Of a stretch of 64,000 nt of DNA, positions 1-8,291 are shown piece after piece. How positions within the stretch are numbered: position 1 is the stretch's first letter; the number at the start of each line of letters is the position of its first letter. Source of the DNA: Amycolatopsis benzoatilytica AK 16/65 (GTDB lineage Bacteria; Actinomycetota; Actinomycetes; Mycobacteriales; Pseudonocardiaceae); the NCBI RefSeq assembly GCF_000383915.1, contig NZ_KB912942.1, forward strand, positions 4,803,039 through 4,867,038, written 5' to 3'. The notes under the pieces are model-generated. The model did not search any database. It was not told where the DNA came from and saw only the letters and a program-made list of their open reading frames with translations. The translations under genes were made by a program, and so were the position numbers.

Positions 1-6
1 GCGACC

Positions 7-435
7 ATGCCGGTCATCAAGTTCCATCTCGTGTCCTCGCTCAGCGTCGCCGAACTGGTCGGCGTGCTGACCGACTTCACGCCGAACCGCCCGCTCGTCT
101 GGCCGACCATCGACGAGAAGCACTTCGTCGTGCACCAGCTCGGCGAAGACTGGGCGGAGGTGACCGAAGGCACCGAGTCGGCATGGGAACGAGCGCGCTA
201 CGAGTGGTACCCGTCGCAGGGCCGGGTCGTGGTCACCACGCTCGATTCGAAGGTCTTCGGCCCGGGCGGCGGCTGGGTCTTCGAGTGCACGGCCACCGAC
301 GGCGGCACTCGGGTCGACGTCGAACTGACCCGCCGGCCGGAGGGCCTCGGCCGCAGACTGCTCGCGGCTCTGCTGCCGCTGATCGCGCCGAAGAGCCTGA
401 AGAAGGCGTTCGCCGGTCCACTCAAGGCGAAGTGA
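7..435 (+). CDS. SRPBCC-like ligand-binding protein
   Basis: A 142-residue protein with the look of the SRPBCC/polyketide-cyclase-like START fold: an N-terminal strand (IKFHLVSS), alternating strands through the middle, and a long amphipathic C-terminal helix (RRLLAALLPLIAPKSLKKAF) that would cover a hydrophobic cavity. Such proteins bind small hydrophobic ligands or act in cyclisation and stress responses; no catalytic residue can be named. The ATG six bases from the window edge is the only start seen, so an upstream start or operon partner could lie outside. It converges with the SARP gene and their 3' ends overlap by 14 bp. The family call is by fold pattern only. Confidence 0.6.
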   Translation: MPVIKFHLVSSLSVAELVGVLTDFTPNRPLVWPTIDEKHFVVHQLGEDWAEVTEGTESAWERARYEWYPSQGRVVVTTLDSKVFGPGGGWVFECTATDGGTRVDVELTRRPEGLGRRLLAALLPLIAPKSLKKAFAGPLKAK

Positions 436-1171
436 GCCGGCCCGGCTCGGTCCGTTGAGGACCGAGCCGGGCGTACGCCCGCTGAAGTCCCTCGCCCGGG
501 TTCAGCCCTAGTTCCGCGTCGAGCAGGAGCGAGATCCGGTGGTAGGCCGACGCCGCTTGCTCGGCTTGGCCATTGCGCGCCAATGCGTCGATCAGCAGCT
601 CCCAGCGCCGTTCCTGGAACGGCTCGGCGGCGGTGGCCGCGGTCAGCGCCGTGATTACTTCGACGAGCCGGCCGCGTTCGAGGTCGAGCTCCCACTGTTC
701 TTCCAGGGCGCTCTCCCGCAGCTGCTCCAGCCACCGGCGACGGCCGGCGAAGAACGCGCCGTCCAGGCCGGCCAGCGCCGTGTCGCGCCACAACGCGCAG
801 CCGAGCCGGAGCTCTCGCGCCGCTTCCTCCGGGTCGCCGGTGGCGCGCGCGGTCGCGACGTGCTGCCGGAACGCCGTCACGTCCACCTCGGCCGGGTCCG
901 CCTCCAGCCGGTAGCCGCCGCCTTCGGTGTGGATCTCCTGCCGGTCCTCCCCCAGCAGCCGGCGCAGCCGGGACACGTAAGTGCGGACGGTCTGCACCGC
1001 GCGCGCCGGCGCATGCGCGCCCCACACCGCGAGGATGATCTCCTCAGTCGGCACCTGCCGCCCCTTGCCGAGCAGCAGCGCCGCGAGCACGCCGCGCTGC
1101 TGCGGCGAACCGATGTTCACCGGCGCCCCGTCTTCCCAGGCGACGACGGGACCAAGGATTCCGAATCTCAC
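422..1171 (-). CDS. SARP/AfsR-family transcriptional activator
   Basis: A 249-residue regulator with an OmpR-type winged helix in the first ~90 residues (VRFGILGPV; TYVSRLRRLLGE) and a bacterial transcriptional activation domain (BTAD) after it (FRQHVATARA; RRWELLIDALARNGQAEQAASAYHR). SARPs bind direct heptamer repeats and recruit RNA polymerase, often at secondary-metabolite or transport genes. I chose the GTG at 1171 because the winged-helix domain begins right there; longer frames add low-complexity residues. A CATAAT -10-like box lies about seven bases upstream, so the mRNA may be leaderless. It is divergent from a second SARP across 103 bp. The last codons run through a terminator-like hairpin. 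Confidence 0.85.
   Translation of the reverse strand: MRFGILGPVVAWEDGAPVNIGSPQQRGVLAALLLGKGRQVPTEEIILAVWGAHAPARAVQTVRTYVSRLRRLLGEDRQEIHTEGGGYRLEADPAEVDVTAFRQHVATARATGDPEEAARELRLGCALWRDTALAGLDGAFFAGRRRWLEQLRESALEEQWELDLERGRLVEVITALTAATAAEPFQERRWELLIDALARNGQAEQAASAYHRISLLLDAELGLNPGEGLQRAYARLGPQRTEPGRLTSP
441..471. terminator. Hairpin between convergent genes
   Basis: Perfect 13-bp inverted repeat CCCGGCTCGGTCC / GGACCGAGCCGGG with a 5-base loop, just after the stop of the SRPBCC gene. It lies inside the last codons of the opposing SARP gene, so one sequence serves as terminator and as coding tail. No U-tract follows, which is normal in GC-rich actinomycetes. Confidence 0.65.
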
Positions 1172-1274
1172 TTCCGCGATTATGGAGCCAGCCCCGCTGC
1201 CACCGAGGCGACGTACAGCGACTACGCCATCCGACGGTCGCCGCCGCGGCCCCGGCTCGGCTTGGCTGGCAGCT

Positions 1275-2036
1275 ATGAAGCTCCTCCGGAACGCGCGGCT
1301 GACCATTCTCGGGCCGCCAGTGCTGACCTGCGCCGGCGCCCGGGTGGATCTGGGCACCCCGCAGCAGCAGGCGGTGGCGACCGTCTTGCTGGCGAACGCC
1401 GGCAGCTACGTCCCGCTGGCCCGGCTGGTGGACGACCTGTGGGGGCCGTCCGCGCCGTCCGGGCCGGGCTCGGTGGTCCGCACCTACGTGTCCCGGCTGC
1501 GCCGGGTGCTCGCCCCGTTCGGGCTGGACCAGGCGATCAAGTCCCGGCCCGGGTGCTACCTGCTGGACCCGGTCCCGTTCGCGGTCGACGCGGAAGAGTT
1601 CGACTCGCTGAGCACAGCGGCCCGCCGCGAACCGGGAGTGAGGGCGGCGAAGCGGCTGCTCGACGACGCGCTCGCGCTGTGGAGCGGCACGGCGCTCGCC
1701 GGAGTGCCCGGGGAAACGGCGGAACGCGAGCGATCCCGGCTGTCGCGGCTGCGGCTGGACGCGGTCGAGGACTGGCTGTGGCTGCGAATCGAACTGGGCG
1801 AACACCGGGAGGTGGCGGCCGGGGCGCGGCTGCTCATCGACGAGAACCGGTGGGAGGAGCCGTTGTACGAGATCTACCTGACGGCCCTGCACCGAAGCGG
1901 GCGGCGAGCCGAGGCGCTGGCGGCGTACCGGTCGACGCGCGAGCTGTTCAGCCGCGAACTCGAAGTGGTGCCGGGGCCGAGGCTGCAGGCAGTGCACGAG
2001 GAGATCCTGGCCGGGGTGAGCCGGCGCGCGTCCTGA
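1275..2036 (+). CDS. SARP/AfsR-family transcriptional activator
   Basis: A 253-residue second SARP. It opens with the winged-helix core (LTILGPPVLTCAGARVDLG, residues ~8-26; TYVSRLRRVLAPFG) and continues with a BTAD helical domain (EEPLYEIYLTALHRSGRRAEALAAYRSTRELFSRELEVVPGP). There is no NB-ARC ATPase or TPR region, so it is a small SARP rather than a full AfsR. The ATG at 1275 is chosen because the fold begins within eight residues. It faces away from the other SARP and converges on the MFS gene with a 5-bp gap. The paired arrangement suggests cross-regulation of the local exporter or of a pathway outside the window; that is inference. Confidence 0.85.
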   Translation: MKLLRNARLTILGPPVLTCAGARVDLGTPQQQAVATVLLANAGSYVPLARLVDDLWGPSAPSGPGSVVRTYVSRLRRVLAPFGLDQAIKSRPGCYLLDPVPFAVDAEEFDSLSTAARREPGVRAAKRLLDDALALWSGTALAGVPGETAERERSRLSRLRLDAVEDWLWLRIELGEHREVAAGARLLIDENRWEEPLYEIYLTALHRSGRRAEALAAYRSTRELFSRELEVVPGPRLQAVHEEILAGVSRRAS

Positions 2037-2041
2037 ACGCG

Positions 2042-3241
2042 CTACTTCTCCCCGGCCAACACCGGACTCGTCGTCCGCTCCGCCCTGTCTGGCCTGCGCA
2101 GCACGGTGATCAGGCCGGCCGCCCCGATCACTCCTGCCGCGACCAATGCCGTCGATGCCCAGCCGAGGCCCTCCGCGGCCGTCGCGCCGAACGCGGTGCC
2201 GAGGCTTCCGCCTGCGAAGTAGACCACCAGGTACGCGCTGTTGAACCGGGCCGGCGCGTCCGGTTCGATCGCCAGCACGGTGCTCTGATTCGCCACCTGC
2301 GCCGCGAAAAGCCCGGCGTCGAACAACGCCAGGCAGCCCAGTGTCCCGATCGTGCTGGGCAGTGCCGCCACGAGCGCGACACTGGCGATCCCAGCGAGCG
2401 CCAGTCCCCACCGGACTACCCGCCGCGCCCCCACCCGGTCCGTCCACACCCCAGCGATCCGGGTGGCCAGGATGCCGAGAATCCCGGCGAAGGCGTACTG
2501 GCCGATGCGCTCCGCCGAGTACCCGTAGGGTGCTTCCGACAACGCCACTGCAAGCCCCGACCACACCGCGCAGAACGCGAAGAACCACAACGTCCCCCGC
2601 ATCGCCGCGAACCGCAGCGCCGAATATCGTCGGTACAGCCCCGGAATCGACCGCAGGGTGGCCAGGTAGCCGCGCTCGTTCGCGCCGGAATCCTTGGGCA
2701 GCAAGAAGAACATCGCGACGGCGACCGCCGCGCAGGCGGCGGCGAACACCCCCAGCATCGCCCGCCAGCCGATCAGCTCGGCCAGCCCTCCCCCGACGAT
2801 CCGGCCGGCGAGAATGCCCGCCGAAATCCCGGCGGTGACGATTCCGAGTGCGGTCGCCCGCCGCTGCGGGCTCGCCGTCCGGGCGACCACCGAACTCAGT
2901 CCCGCACCGGCCGAGGAGCAGCCGCCGATCACCCCGAGCACCAGCCCGAGCTGCCACACCTGGCCGACGATCGCGTTCACCGCCAGCGCCGCCGCGAGCG
3001 CGCCGAACTGCACGGACAGCACGGAACGCGGCCGGAACTTGTCGACGAGCGGTACCAGCAGAGCCAGCCCGCACAGGTAGCCGATCGGACCGCAGGCGAG
3101 CGCGATCCCGACCGAGGCCAGCGACGCACCGAGTTCGCCGCCGACCTCGGCGATAGCGGGCTGCAGCGGGTAGACCGCCGCCGTTCCCAGTGCTGCTGCC
3201 AAAGAAATGAACCCGATGACGGGACCGCGAGTCGTGTGCAC
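2042..3241 (-). CDS. MFS transporter, 12 TM, drug/metabolite exporter type
   Basis: A 399-residue polytopic membrane protein with about 12 hydrophobic segments and the MFS loop 2-3 signature area (LLVPLVDKFRPRSVLSVQFGA). The central loop (LLPKDSGANERGYLATLRSIPG) separates two six-helix halves, and the N-terminal half resembles proton-coupled exporters of the DHA1 kind (GVIGGCSSAGAGLSSVVA). It would export a small molecule across the cytoplasmic membrane. The gene stands alone and converges with the second SARP gene. The substrate cannot be told from sequence. Confidence 0.8.
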   Translation of the reverse strand: MHTTRGPVIGFISLAAALGTAAVYPLQPAIAEVGGELGASLASVGIALACGPIGYLCGLALLVPLVDKFRPRSVLSVQFGALAAALAVNAIVGQVWQLGLVLGVIGGCSSAGAGLSSVVARTASPQRRATALGIVTAGISAGILAGRIVGGGLAELIGWRAMLGVFAAACAAVAVAMFFLLPKDSGANERGYLATLRSIPGLYRRYSALRFAAMRGTLWFFAFCAVWSGLAVALSEAPYGYSAERIGQYAFAGILGILATRIAGVWTDRVGARRVVRWGLALAGIASVALVAALPSTIGTLGCLALFDAGLFAAQVANQSTVLAIEPDAPARFNSAYLVVYFAGGSLGTAFGATAAEGLGWASTALVAAGVIGAAGLITVLRRPDRAERTTSPVLAGEK

Positions 3242-3426
3242 CCGGCCGAGGCTAGGAACGGACCCGGCCTCAGCGCTGGCGAGAAAACGCCATCACCCAC
3301 CGGACCCGGAGCGGCCGCAGCGAGCGCGAGCACGGCAGCGAGCCACCCCGGTCTCGACGCCCGGCCGGATTTTCTGGGATGCTCAGGTTCCATGACCTAC
3401 TGCCTGCCGTTGCCGTCCCGCGCGTC

Positions 3427-3996
3427 ATGAGTGGCCCTCAGCAGTTCGATCTCGCCCGGCTGCCCGCCGAATTCGGCAGACTGGTCGACGCGCTGGCGCC
3501 GGGCGAAGAACTGGTCCTGACCCGGGCCGGGGAGCCGGTCGCGACGATTTCCGGCCGCGCGGCCGAACCGCCGCCGGTCGAGGACTGCGCTGAACTGACC
3601 GTGGTCGCCGCCGCGATGAAGCTGTCCGCTTCGGCCCGGCAGTCGCTGGCCGCCGAGCTGGGCCCGGACTATCTGGTGCTGGACCTGCATTCCGCGCCCG
3701 CCACCGCCGACGTGGTGCTGGTGCCGCCGGTCAGCCCGCAGCTGATCGGCAGCCTGCGCGGGAAATTCCCGAAGGCCCGTGTGGTGATCGCCGAAATCGA
3801 GGACGCTGAGCTGGGCGTCAGCTACGAAGGCCCCGTCCGCCGTCTGCTCGACGCCGGCGCGGAGACCTACCTGACCCCGGCGACCGTGCCGCATCTCGCG
3901 CGGCAGCTGGACTACGCCGTCACGCGGCTTCAGCTCGGCGGCGGATCCGCCGCGCGGCCCGAGATCAGCCCAGCACCTCCACCCCCAGCGCCTTGA
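3427..3996 (+). CDS. Phd-antitoxin-like N-terminal domain protein
   Basis: A 189-residue protein. The first ~40 residues (FDLARLPAEFGRLVDALAPG, then EELVLTRAGEPVATISG) resemble the Phd/YefM prevent-host-death fold, where the antitoxin DNA-binding region has the pattern vltrhGkPvAvl. The remaining ~140 residues form alternating strands and helices (VVLVPPVSPQLIGSLRGKFPK; ARVVIAEI) that look receiver-like or Rossmann-like but lack a phosphorylatable Asp pocket. No toxin gene is adjacent. I chose the ATG at 3427 because the Phd-like fold starts there; an ATG 16 codons upstream is possible. The 3' end overlaps the DeoR gene by 32 bp, convergently. Function unknown. Confidence 0.6.
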   Translation: MSGPQQFDLARLPAEFGRLVDALAPGEELVLTRAGEPVATISGRAAEPPPVEDCAELTVVAAAMKLSASARQSLAAELGPDYLVLDLHSAPATADVVLVPPVSPQLIGSLRGKFPKARVVIAEIEDAELGVSYEGPVRRLLDAGAETYLTPATVPHLARQLDYAVTRLQLGGGSAARPEISPAPPPPAP

Positions 3997-4711
3997 CCTG
4001 CTCGACGATCGCGTTGTCGGCGTCGGTGACCAGCCCGCTGATTTTCGCCCACGGCAGCACCCGAAACCGCGATGCCGCACCGATTTTCTCCGACGAGGCA
4101 AGGATGTAGGTCTCCGCCGCGCGCCCGGCGAGAGCCCGCTTCATCGCGGCTTCCTCCGCGTCGGCCGTCGTCAGTCCCGCTTCGGGATGCACGCCGGTGA
4201 CGCCCAGCAGGCACAGATCCGCCGATACGTTCTGCGCGGCTTCGACCGCCGCCGCCCCGCACGTCACCGCCGAGTGCTTGAAAACCCGCCCGCCAAGCAG
4301 GAAAAGCTCCGCGCGCGGGTGGTCGAGCAATGCCGCCGCGACCGTCGGGCTGTGCGTGATCACTGTGCAGTCGAGGTCCGGCGGAAGTGCCCGCGCGACC
4401 GCGAGCGCGGTCGTTCCGCCGTCGAGGAGCACCGCCCCGCCAGGCCGCACCAGCCCGGCCGCCACCGCCGCGACCCGCCGCTTGCCGTCCGGTGCCACGG
4501 TCTGCCGGGTCGCGTAGTCCGCGACCGCCGGGGACACCGGCAGCGCGCCGCCGTAGACCCGCTGGCACAACCCCTCGGCCGCGAGATCACGCAGGTCGCG
4601 CCGCACGCTGTCCTCGGAAATCCCCAGCTCGGCGGCCACGTCCTTGGCGACGATCTTGCCCTCGCGGGCGAGCAGGCCGAGCAGGTGCTCGCGGCGTTCG
4701 GCAGCCAGCAT
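3965..4711 (-). CDS. DeoR/GlpR-family transcriptional regulator
   Basis: A 248-residue DeoR-type repressor. The N-terminal HTH carries the classic pattern (RREHLLGLLAREGKIVAKDV; LGISEDSVRRDLRDLAAEGL, residues ~6-57). The C-terminal sugar-phosphate sensor domain has LLDGGTTALAVARAL and LGVTGVHPEAGLTTADAEEA, matching the family's phosphosugar-binding loops. These proteins usually sense a phosphorylated sugar and repress a nearby carbohydrate operon, but no sugar operon is seen here. The ATG at 4711 is preferred since the HTH starts immediately; the upstream in-frame ATG at 4768 would overlap the divergent Nudix gene. Confidence 0.9.
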   Translation of the reverse strand: MLAAERREHLLGLLAREGKIVAKDVAAELGISEDSVRRDLRDLAAEGLCQRVYGGALPVSPAVADYATRQTVAPDGKRRVAAVAAGLVRPGGAVLLDGGTTALAVARALPPDLDCTVITHSPTVAAALLDHPRAELFLLGGRVFKHSAVTCGAAAVEAAQNVSADLCLLGVTGVHPEAGLTTADAEEAAMKRALAGRAAETYILASSEKIGAASRFRVLPWAKISGLVTDADNAIVEQVKALGVEVLG

Positions 4712-4761
4712 TCGCGTTCTCTCCTGTTCTTGCACGATCTTGCCGAGTATCGTAGCGCGGC

Positions 4762-5463
4762 ATGACACCGATCTCGCCGGACGGCGGCCGCGTGACCGGC
4801 GGCCGCCCCGGCATCGAACTGCCCGACCACCGCGGCCGCACCGGCCTGAACCGGGCCGGGCGCGACCTGGACCGCAACCCCGGCGTCGTGGTCCGGGACG
4901 TCGAACTGACCTCCCAGGGCTGGCATGTCCTGCGGCGCACCACGTTCGACTACCGCCGCCGCGACGGACGCTGGGAAACCCAGCAGCGCGAGACGTACGA
5001 CCGCGGCAACGGCGCGGTGCTCCTCCCGTACGACCTGAACCGCGGCCAGGTGCTGCTCACCCGGCAATTCCGCTACCCGGCCTACGTCAACGACCATCCG
5101 GACGGGATGCTGGTCGAAGCCGCCGCCGGACTCCTCGACGGCGACGACCCGCTCGCCGCCGTCCGCCGGGAAGCGGCCGAGGAACTGGGCGTCGCGCTCG
5201 GCCTGGTCGACCACGTCCTGGACGCGTATCTCAGCCCGGGATCGGTCACCGAACGGCTGCATTTCTTCGCCGCGCCCTACACTCCCGCCGACCGCACCGG
5301 CCGGGGCGGCGGACTCGCCGAAGAAGGCGAGGACATCGAAGTGCTGGAGATCCCGTTCGCGGAAACCCTCGCGATGATCCGCGACGGCCGGATCGTGGAC
5401 GGCAAGACGATCCTGCTGCTGCACTGGGCGGCGCTGGAAGGACCGTTCGGCCCGGCGGGCTGA
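4762..5463 (+). CDS. Nudix hydrolase, NudK (GDP-mannose pyrophosphatase) type
   Basis: A 233-residue Nudix hydrolase. The Nudix helix (AGLLDGDDPLAAVRREAAEE, followed by LG) departs from the consensus with Ala for the first Gly and Asp for the first Glu, but the catalytic REAAEE is intact. That variant is, from memory, the form found in E. coli NudK, which hydrolyses GDP-mannose; the loop LTRQFRYPAYVN also fits the ADP-ribose/NudK group. A 40-residue N-terminal extension is longer than usual and could be partly untranslated. The gene is divergent from the DeoR gene with about 50 bp between starts. Substrate assignment is moderate. Confidence 0.78.
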   Translation: MTPISPDGGRVTGGRPGIELPDHRGRTGLNRAGRDLDRNPGVVVRDVELTSQGWHVLRRTTFDYRRRDGRWETQQRETYDRGNGAVLLPYDLNRGQVLLTRQFRYPAYVNDHPDGMLVEAAAGLLDGDDPLAAVRREAAEELGVALGLVDHVLDAYLSPGSVTERLHFFAAPYTPADRTGRGGGLAEEGEDIEVLEIPFAETLAMIRDGRIVDGKTILLLHWAALEGPFGPAG

Positions 5464-5466
5464 GAC

Positions 5467-5489
5467 GGCCGCCGGTTAAGCTGGCGGCC
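5467..5489 (+). terminator. Hairpin after Nudix gene
   Basis: GGCCGCC / GGCGGCC arms around a 9-base loop, starting three bases after the Nudix stop codon. Likely a weak rho-independent terminator separating it from the cold-shock gene. Confidence 0.45.
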
Positions 5490-5559
5490 GGGTCGAATGA
5501 CCGCTGGCCAGGCACGCGAGTCCGCGGCGCCGGCCACGCTGCACGAAACGAGTAGGGAA

Positions 5560-5940
5560 ATGACGACAACCGGCAATGTGATCAGCTTCGACGAGTCCAA
5601 GGGCTACGGTTTCGTGGCCCCGGACTCGGGCGGCGAAGACGTCTTCATCCATGTCAACGACCTCCAGTTCGACAAGCACCTGATGGAGGTCGGCAAGCGG
5701 GTGGAATTCGTCATCGACGACGGCGCCCGCGGACCGAAGGCGTCGAGGGTGACCCTGGCGGGCCCGGCCGCCCGAGGGGCGAAGCGCCCGCACGAGGACG
5801 AGCTCGAGGAGACCGAATACCTGCAGGACGTGACCGAAGCCCTCATCACCGGCTGCCCGTCGCTGACCGGCGAACAGATCCTGGCGGTCCGCAAGCAGAT
5901 GGTGCAGCTCGCGATGGAGTACGGCTGGATCGAATCCTGA
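5560..5940 (+). CDS. Cold-shock-domain protein with C-terminal extension
   Basis: A 126-residue protein. Residues ~1-66 are a cold-shock domain (TGNVISFDESKGYGFVAPD with RNP1-like KGYGFV, then EDVFIHVNDL as RNP2-like), which binds single-stranded RNA or DNA. The last ~55 residues (EYLQDVTEALITGCPSLTG...EYGWIES) are an acidic helical extension absent from the short CspA class but known in longer actinobacterial CSD proteins. The ATG at 5560 is chosen over 5497 because the CSD starts within a few residues and AGGGAA precedes it. It is monocistronic, with a hairpin before it. Confidence 0.88.
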   Translation: MTTTGNVISFDESKGYGFVAPDSGGEDVFIHVNDLQFDKHLMEVGKRVEFVIDDGARGPKASRVTLAGPAARGAKRPHEDELEETEYLQDVTEALITGCPSLTGEQILAVRKQMVQLAMEYGWIES

Positions 5941-6085
5941 CCGGACCGGGACGATTTCCGGTGGCTGGCGCGGATCCGGGCGGGCGCTGAGTTTCGCCCG
6001 GCCGGGCGGCCGGTCTCGTGGCCAGGGAACACCCGGCGGCGCATCGAGCCGCTCCGCTCGCCGGCCCTGCGCGGAACCGCGGCGC

Positions 6086-6112
6086 TGTCACATCCCGGCG
6101 CCCGCCGGTGTC
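6086..6112 (+). promoter_or_regulatory. Putative ECF41-type promoter
   Basis: TGTCACA at 6086-6092, exactly 16 bases, then TGTC at 6109-6112. The reported ECF41 target promoter, from memory, is TGTCACA about 16 bases before CGTC. It lies 9 bp upstream of the oxidoreductase ATG, in front of the operon holding the ECF41 gene, so autoregulation is likely. The predicted transcription start is only a few bases before the ATG, leaving the GGAGGG at 6115-6120 partly outside the mRNA; that tension is unresolved. Confidence 0.6.
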
Positions 6113-6121
6113 TTGGAGGGC

Positions 6122-7282
6122 ATGTCTGAGACCTCCACCATCACAGTCCTCGGCGGCGGTTACGCCGGAACCCTCGCCGCGAACCGGCTGCGCAAGCATC
6201 CCGGCGCCAAGATCACGCTGGTCAACCCGCGTCCGGAGTTCGTAGAGCGGATCCGCCTGCACCAGCTCGTCGCGCACACCGGTGACGCGACCATCGAGTA
6301 CCAGACGCTCCTGGGCGACGGCATCGAACTCGTCGTCGACCAGGCCGTCCGGATCGACGCCGCCGCCCGGACCGTGCAGCTGGCGTCCGGCCGCGCCCTG
6401 GAGTACGACTACCTCGTGTACGCAGTGGGAAGCACCGGCGCGAAGCCGGCTGTTCCGGGCGGTGCCGAGTTCGCGTTCTCCATCGCGGACCTGGAATCCG
6501 CGCACCGTCTGCGGTCCACTTTGGACGACCTGCCGCGGCTCGCACCGGTCACCGTCGTCGGCGGCGGGCTGACCGGCATCGAAACGGCCGCCGAGCTTGC
6601 CGAACAGGGCCGCGCCGTGACGCTCGTGTGCGGTGGCGCCCTCGCCCCGACGTTGAGCGCCCCCGCCCGCCGGAATATCGCGAACTGGCTGGAAAAGCAT
6701 GGCGTCGACGTGCTCGCCACCGCCCGGGTGACCGAGGTTCGGCCGGACGAGGTCGCCCTGGACGACGGCACGGCAAGGCCGAGTGCGGTGACCGTGTGGA
6801 CCGCCGGCTTCGGCGTGCCCGGACTGGCCGCCGCCAGCGGCCTGAGCACCGACGACCTCGGCCGCCTGATCACCGACGAAACCCTCACCAGCGTGGACGA
6901 CGACCGCATCGTCGCGGCGGGCGACGCGTGCGCGGTCACCGGTCATCCGGCGCGGATGAGCACCTACGCCGCGAGCCCGCTCGGCGCGCATGCCGCCGAT
7001 ACCGTCGTGCACCGCCTCGAAGGCACCGCGCCGGAGCCATTCGCGCTGGCGTTCTCCGGGTCGTGCGTCAGCCTCGGCCGCCGCGCCGGGGTCCGGCAGG
7101 TCGCGCGCCGGGACGATACCGCGGTGAACGTCTACGTCAGCGGACGGTTAGGCGCCGCGATCAAGGAACTGGCCTGTCGGTTCGTGGTGGGACAGCGGAT
7201 CCGGCTCGAAGCCCGCAAGCCCGGCGCGATGAACTGGCCGAAGAGCGGCCTGCGCGTCGCCGAACCGGCCGCGTCCCGATGA
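6122..7282 (+). CDS. FAD/NAD(P)-dependent oxidoreductase, NDH-2-like
   Basis: A 386-residue two-dinucleotide-fold flavoprotein. The N-terminal FAD site is TITVLGGGYAGTLAANRLRK (residues ~5-24), the NAD(P) site is VTVVGGGLTGIETAAELAEQ, and the distal FAD motif is DDRIVAAGDACAV. Family members are type II NADH dehydrogenases and related pyridine-nucleotide disulfide-type reductases; no redox-active CxxC is present. The ATG at 6122 follows GGAGGG. The stop overlaps the ATG of the sigma factor by four bases, so the two are co-translated. Oxidoreductases next to ECF41 genes are the usual ECF41 targets. Confidence 0.88.
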   Translation: MSETSTITVLGGGYAGTLAANRLRKHPGAKITLVNPRPEFVERIRLHQLVAHTGDATIEYQTLLGDGIELVVDQAVRIDAAARTVQLASGRALEYDYLVYAVGSTGAKPAVPGGAEFAFSIADLESAHRLRSTLDDLPRLAPVTVVGGGLTGIETAAELAEQGRAVTLVCGGALAPTLSAPARRNIANWLEKHGVDVLATARVTEVRPDEVALDDGTARPSAVTVWTAGFGVPGLAAASGLSTDDLGRLITDETLTSVDDDRIVAAGDACAVTGHPARMSTYAASPLGAHAADTVVHRLEGTAPEPFALAFSGSCVSLGRRAGVRQVARRDDTAVNVYVSGRLGAAIKELACRFVVGQRIRLEARKPGAMNWPKSGLRVAEPAASR

Positions 7283-8172
7283 CGACCGACGAGCACGCCG
7301 AACGATTCACGCTGCTGCGGCCGCTGCTCTTCACGATCGCGTACGAGATCCTCGGCTCGGCCACCGAATCCGACGATGTGCTGCAGGACAGCTACCTGCG
7401 CTGGGCGAGCGTGGACCTCGCGCGGGTGCGCGACACCAAGTCCTACCTCGCCCGGCTGGTGACCCGGCACGCGCTCAACACGCTGCGGGCGCGCGGCCGG
7501 CGCCGAGAGGACTACGTCGGGCCGTGGCTGCCGGAGCCGCTGTTGCTGGACGACCACGACGCGTCCGCGGACCTGGTGCTCGCGGAATCGGTGTCGATGG
7601 CGATGCTCGTGCTGCTCGAAACACTCAGCCCCGACGAACGCGCGGTGTTCGTGCTGCGCGAGGTGTTCGGCTTCAATCACCACGAGATCGCCGCCGCGGT
7701 AGGGAAAACCGAGTCGGCGGTGCGGCAGGTCGCGCACCGCGCCCGGTCGCACGTGCGGGCGCGACGCAAACGGTTCGAGCCCGCTGACGCGGAGACGACC
7801 GAGCGGATCACCGAGCAGTTCCTGACCGCGGCCGCCACCGGCGACCTGGACGGGCTCCTCGCGCTGCTCTCCCCCGACGTCGTCTGGACCGCCGACAGCG
7901 GCGGCAAGGCGACCGCGGCGCGCCGGCCGATCGTCGGCGCGGAGCGGGTCTCGCGGGTCATGGTGGAACTGTTCCACCGCCAACCGCCGAACGTGCGGAT
8001 CGAGACCGCGAATTGCAACAGCGCGCCCGCACTGCTCGCCTATCGCGACGAACGGCTGGAGGGCGTGTTCCTCATCGAGTTCGCGGACGGGCGGATCACC
8101 GGCTTGTACGCCGTGCGCAACCCGGACAAGCTCGTCTCGCTCGCTGTCCCGCGCCAGGTCAGCCGAAACTGA
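7279..8172 (+). CDS. sigJ: ECF41-group sigma factor (SigJ-like) with SnoaL-like C-terminal domain
   Basis: A 297-residue alternative sigma factor. Region sigma2 spans ~8-75 (FTIAYEILGSATESDDVLQD), sigma4 ~105-160 (LSPDERAVFVLREVFGFNHH), then a SnoaL/NTF2-like domain ~172-290. All three ECF41 hallmarks are visible: WLPEP at 83-87 in the linker, DSGGK at 206-210 (family DGGGK) and NPDKL at 281-285. In this group the fused C-terminal domain replaces an anti-sigma factor and tunes activity. The ATG overlaps the upstream oxidoreductase stop. Targets are likely its own operon and the CMD gene at 37678, both preceded by matching promoter boxes. Confidence 0.93.
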   Translation: MTTDEHAERFTLLRPLLFTIAYEILGSATESDDVLQDSYLRWASVDLARVRDTKSYLARLVTRHALNTLRARGRRREDYVGPWLPEPLLLDDHDASADLVLAESVSMAMLVLLETLSPDERAVFVLREVFGFNHHEIAAAVGKTESAVRQVAHRARSHVRARRKRFEPADAETTERITEQFLTAAATGDLDGLLALLSPDVVWTADSGGKATAARRPIVGAERVSRVMVELFHRQPPNVRIETANCNSAPALLAYRDERLEGVFLIEFADGRITGLYAVRNPDKLVSLAVPRQVSRN

Positions 8173-8210
8173 AGGGACGCGGGCCGTTGATGTCACGACG
8201 CCCGCCGACG

Positions 8211-8265
8211 TGTCGTGAAGGGAACATCGAGGGACTCTGATTCCCTCAATGTTCCCTTCACGACA
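8211..8265. terminator. Long palindrome between convergent sigJ and P450
   Basis: Inverted repeat with 24-base arms and one mismatch around a 7-base loop (CTCTGAT, 8235-8241). The outer arm begins TGTCGTGAAGGGAACAT. It sits between two convergent genes and should act as a bidirectional terminator. It belongs to the dispersed GTGAAGGG...CCCTTCAC palindrome family of this window. Confidence 0.75.
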
Positions 8266-8291
8266 CCGGAGACATCCCGACGCGGCCCGCG

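Noticed and set aside
539..3430. Very long open plus-strand frame (963 codons) over the SARP and MFS genes
   Set aside because: Arg/Pro/Gly-rich translation with no domain; it is antisense or out of frame to clear genes in GC-rich DNA.
6113..6121. TTG start for the flavin oxidoreductase
   Set aside because: It would place the ribosome-binding GGAGGG inside the coding region; the ATG at 6122 fits better.
8191..8214. Third ECF41 promoter (TGTCACG followed by TGTC)
   Set aside because: Seventh base differs and the gap is 13, not 16; it lies at the sigJ 3' side with no plus-strand gene after it.
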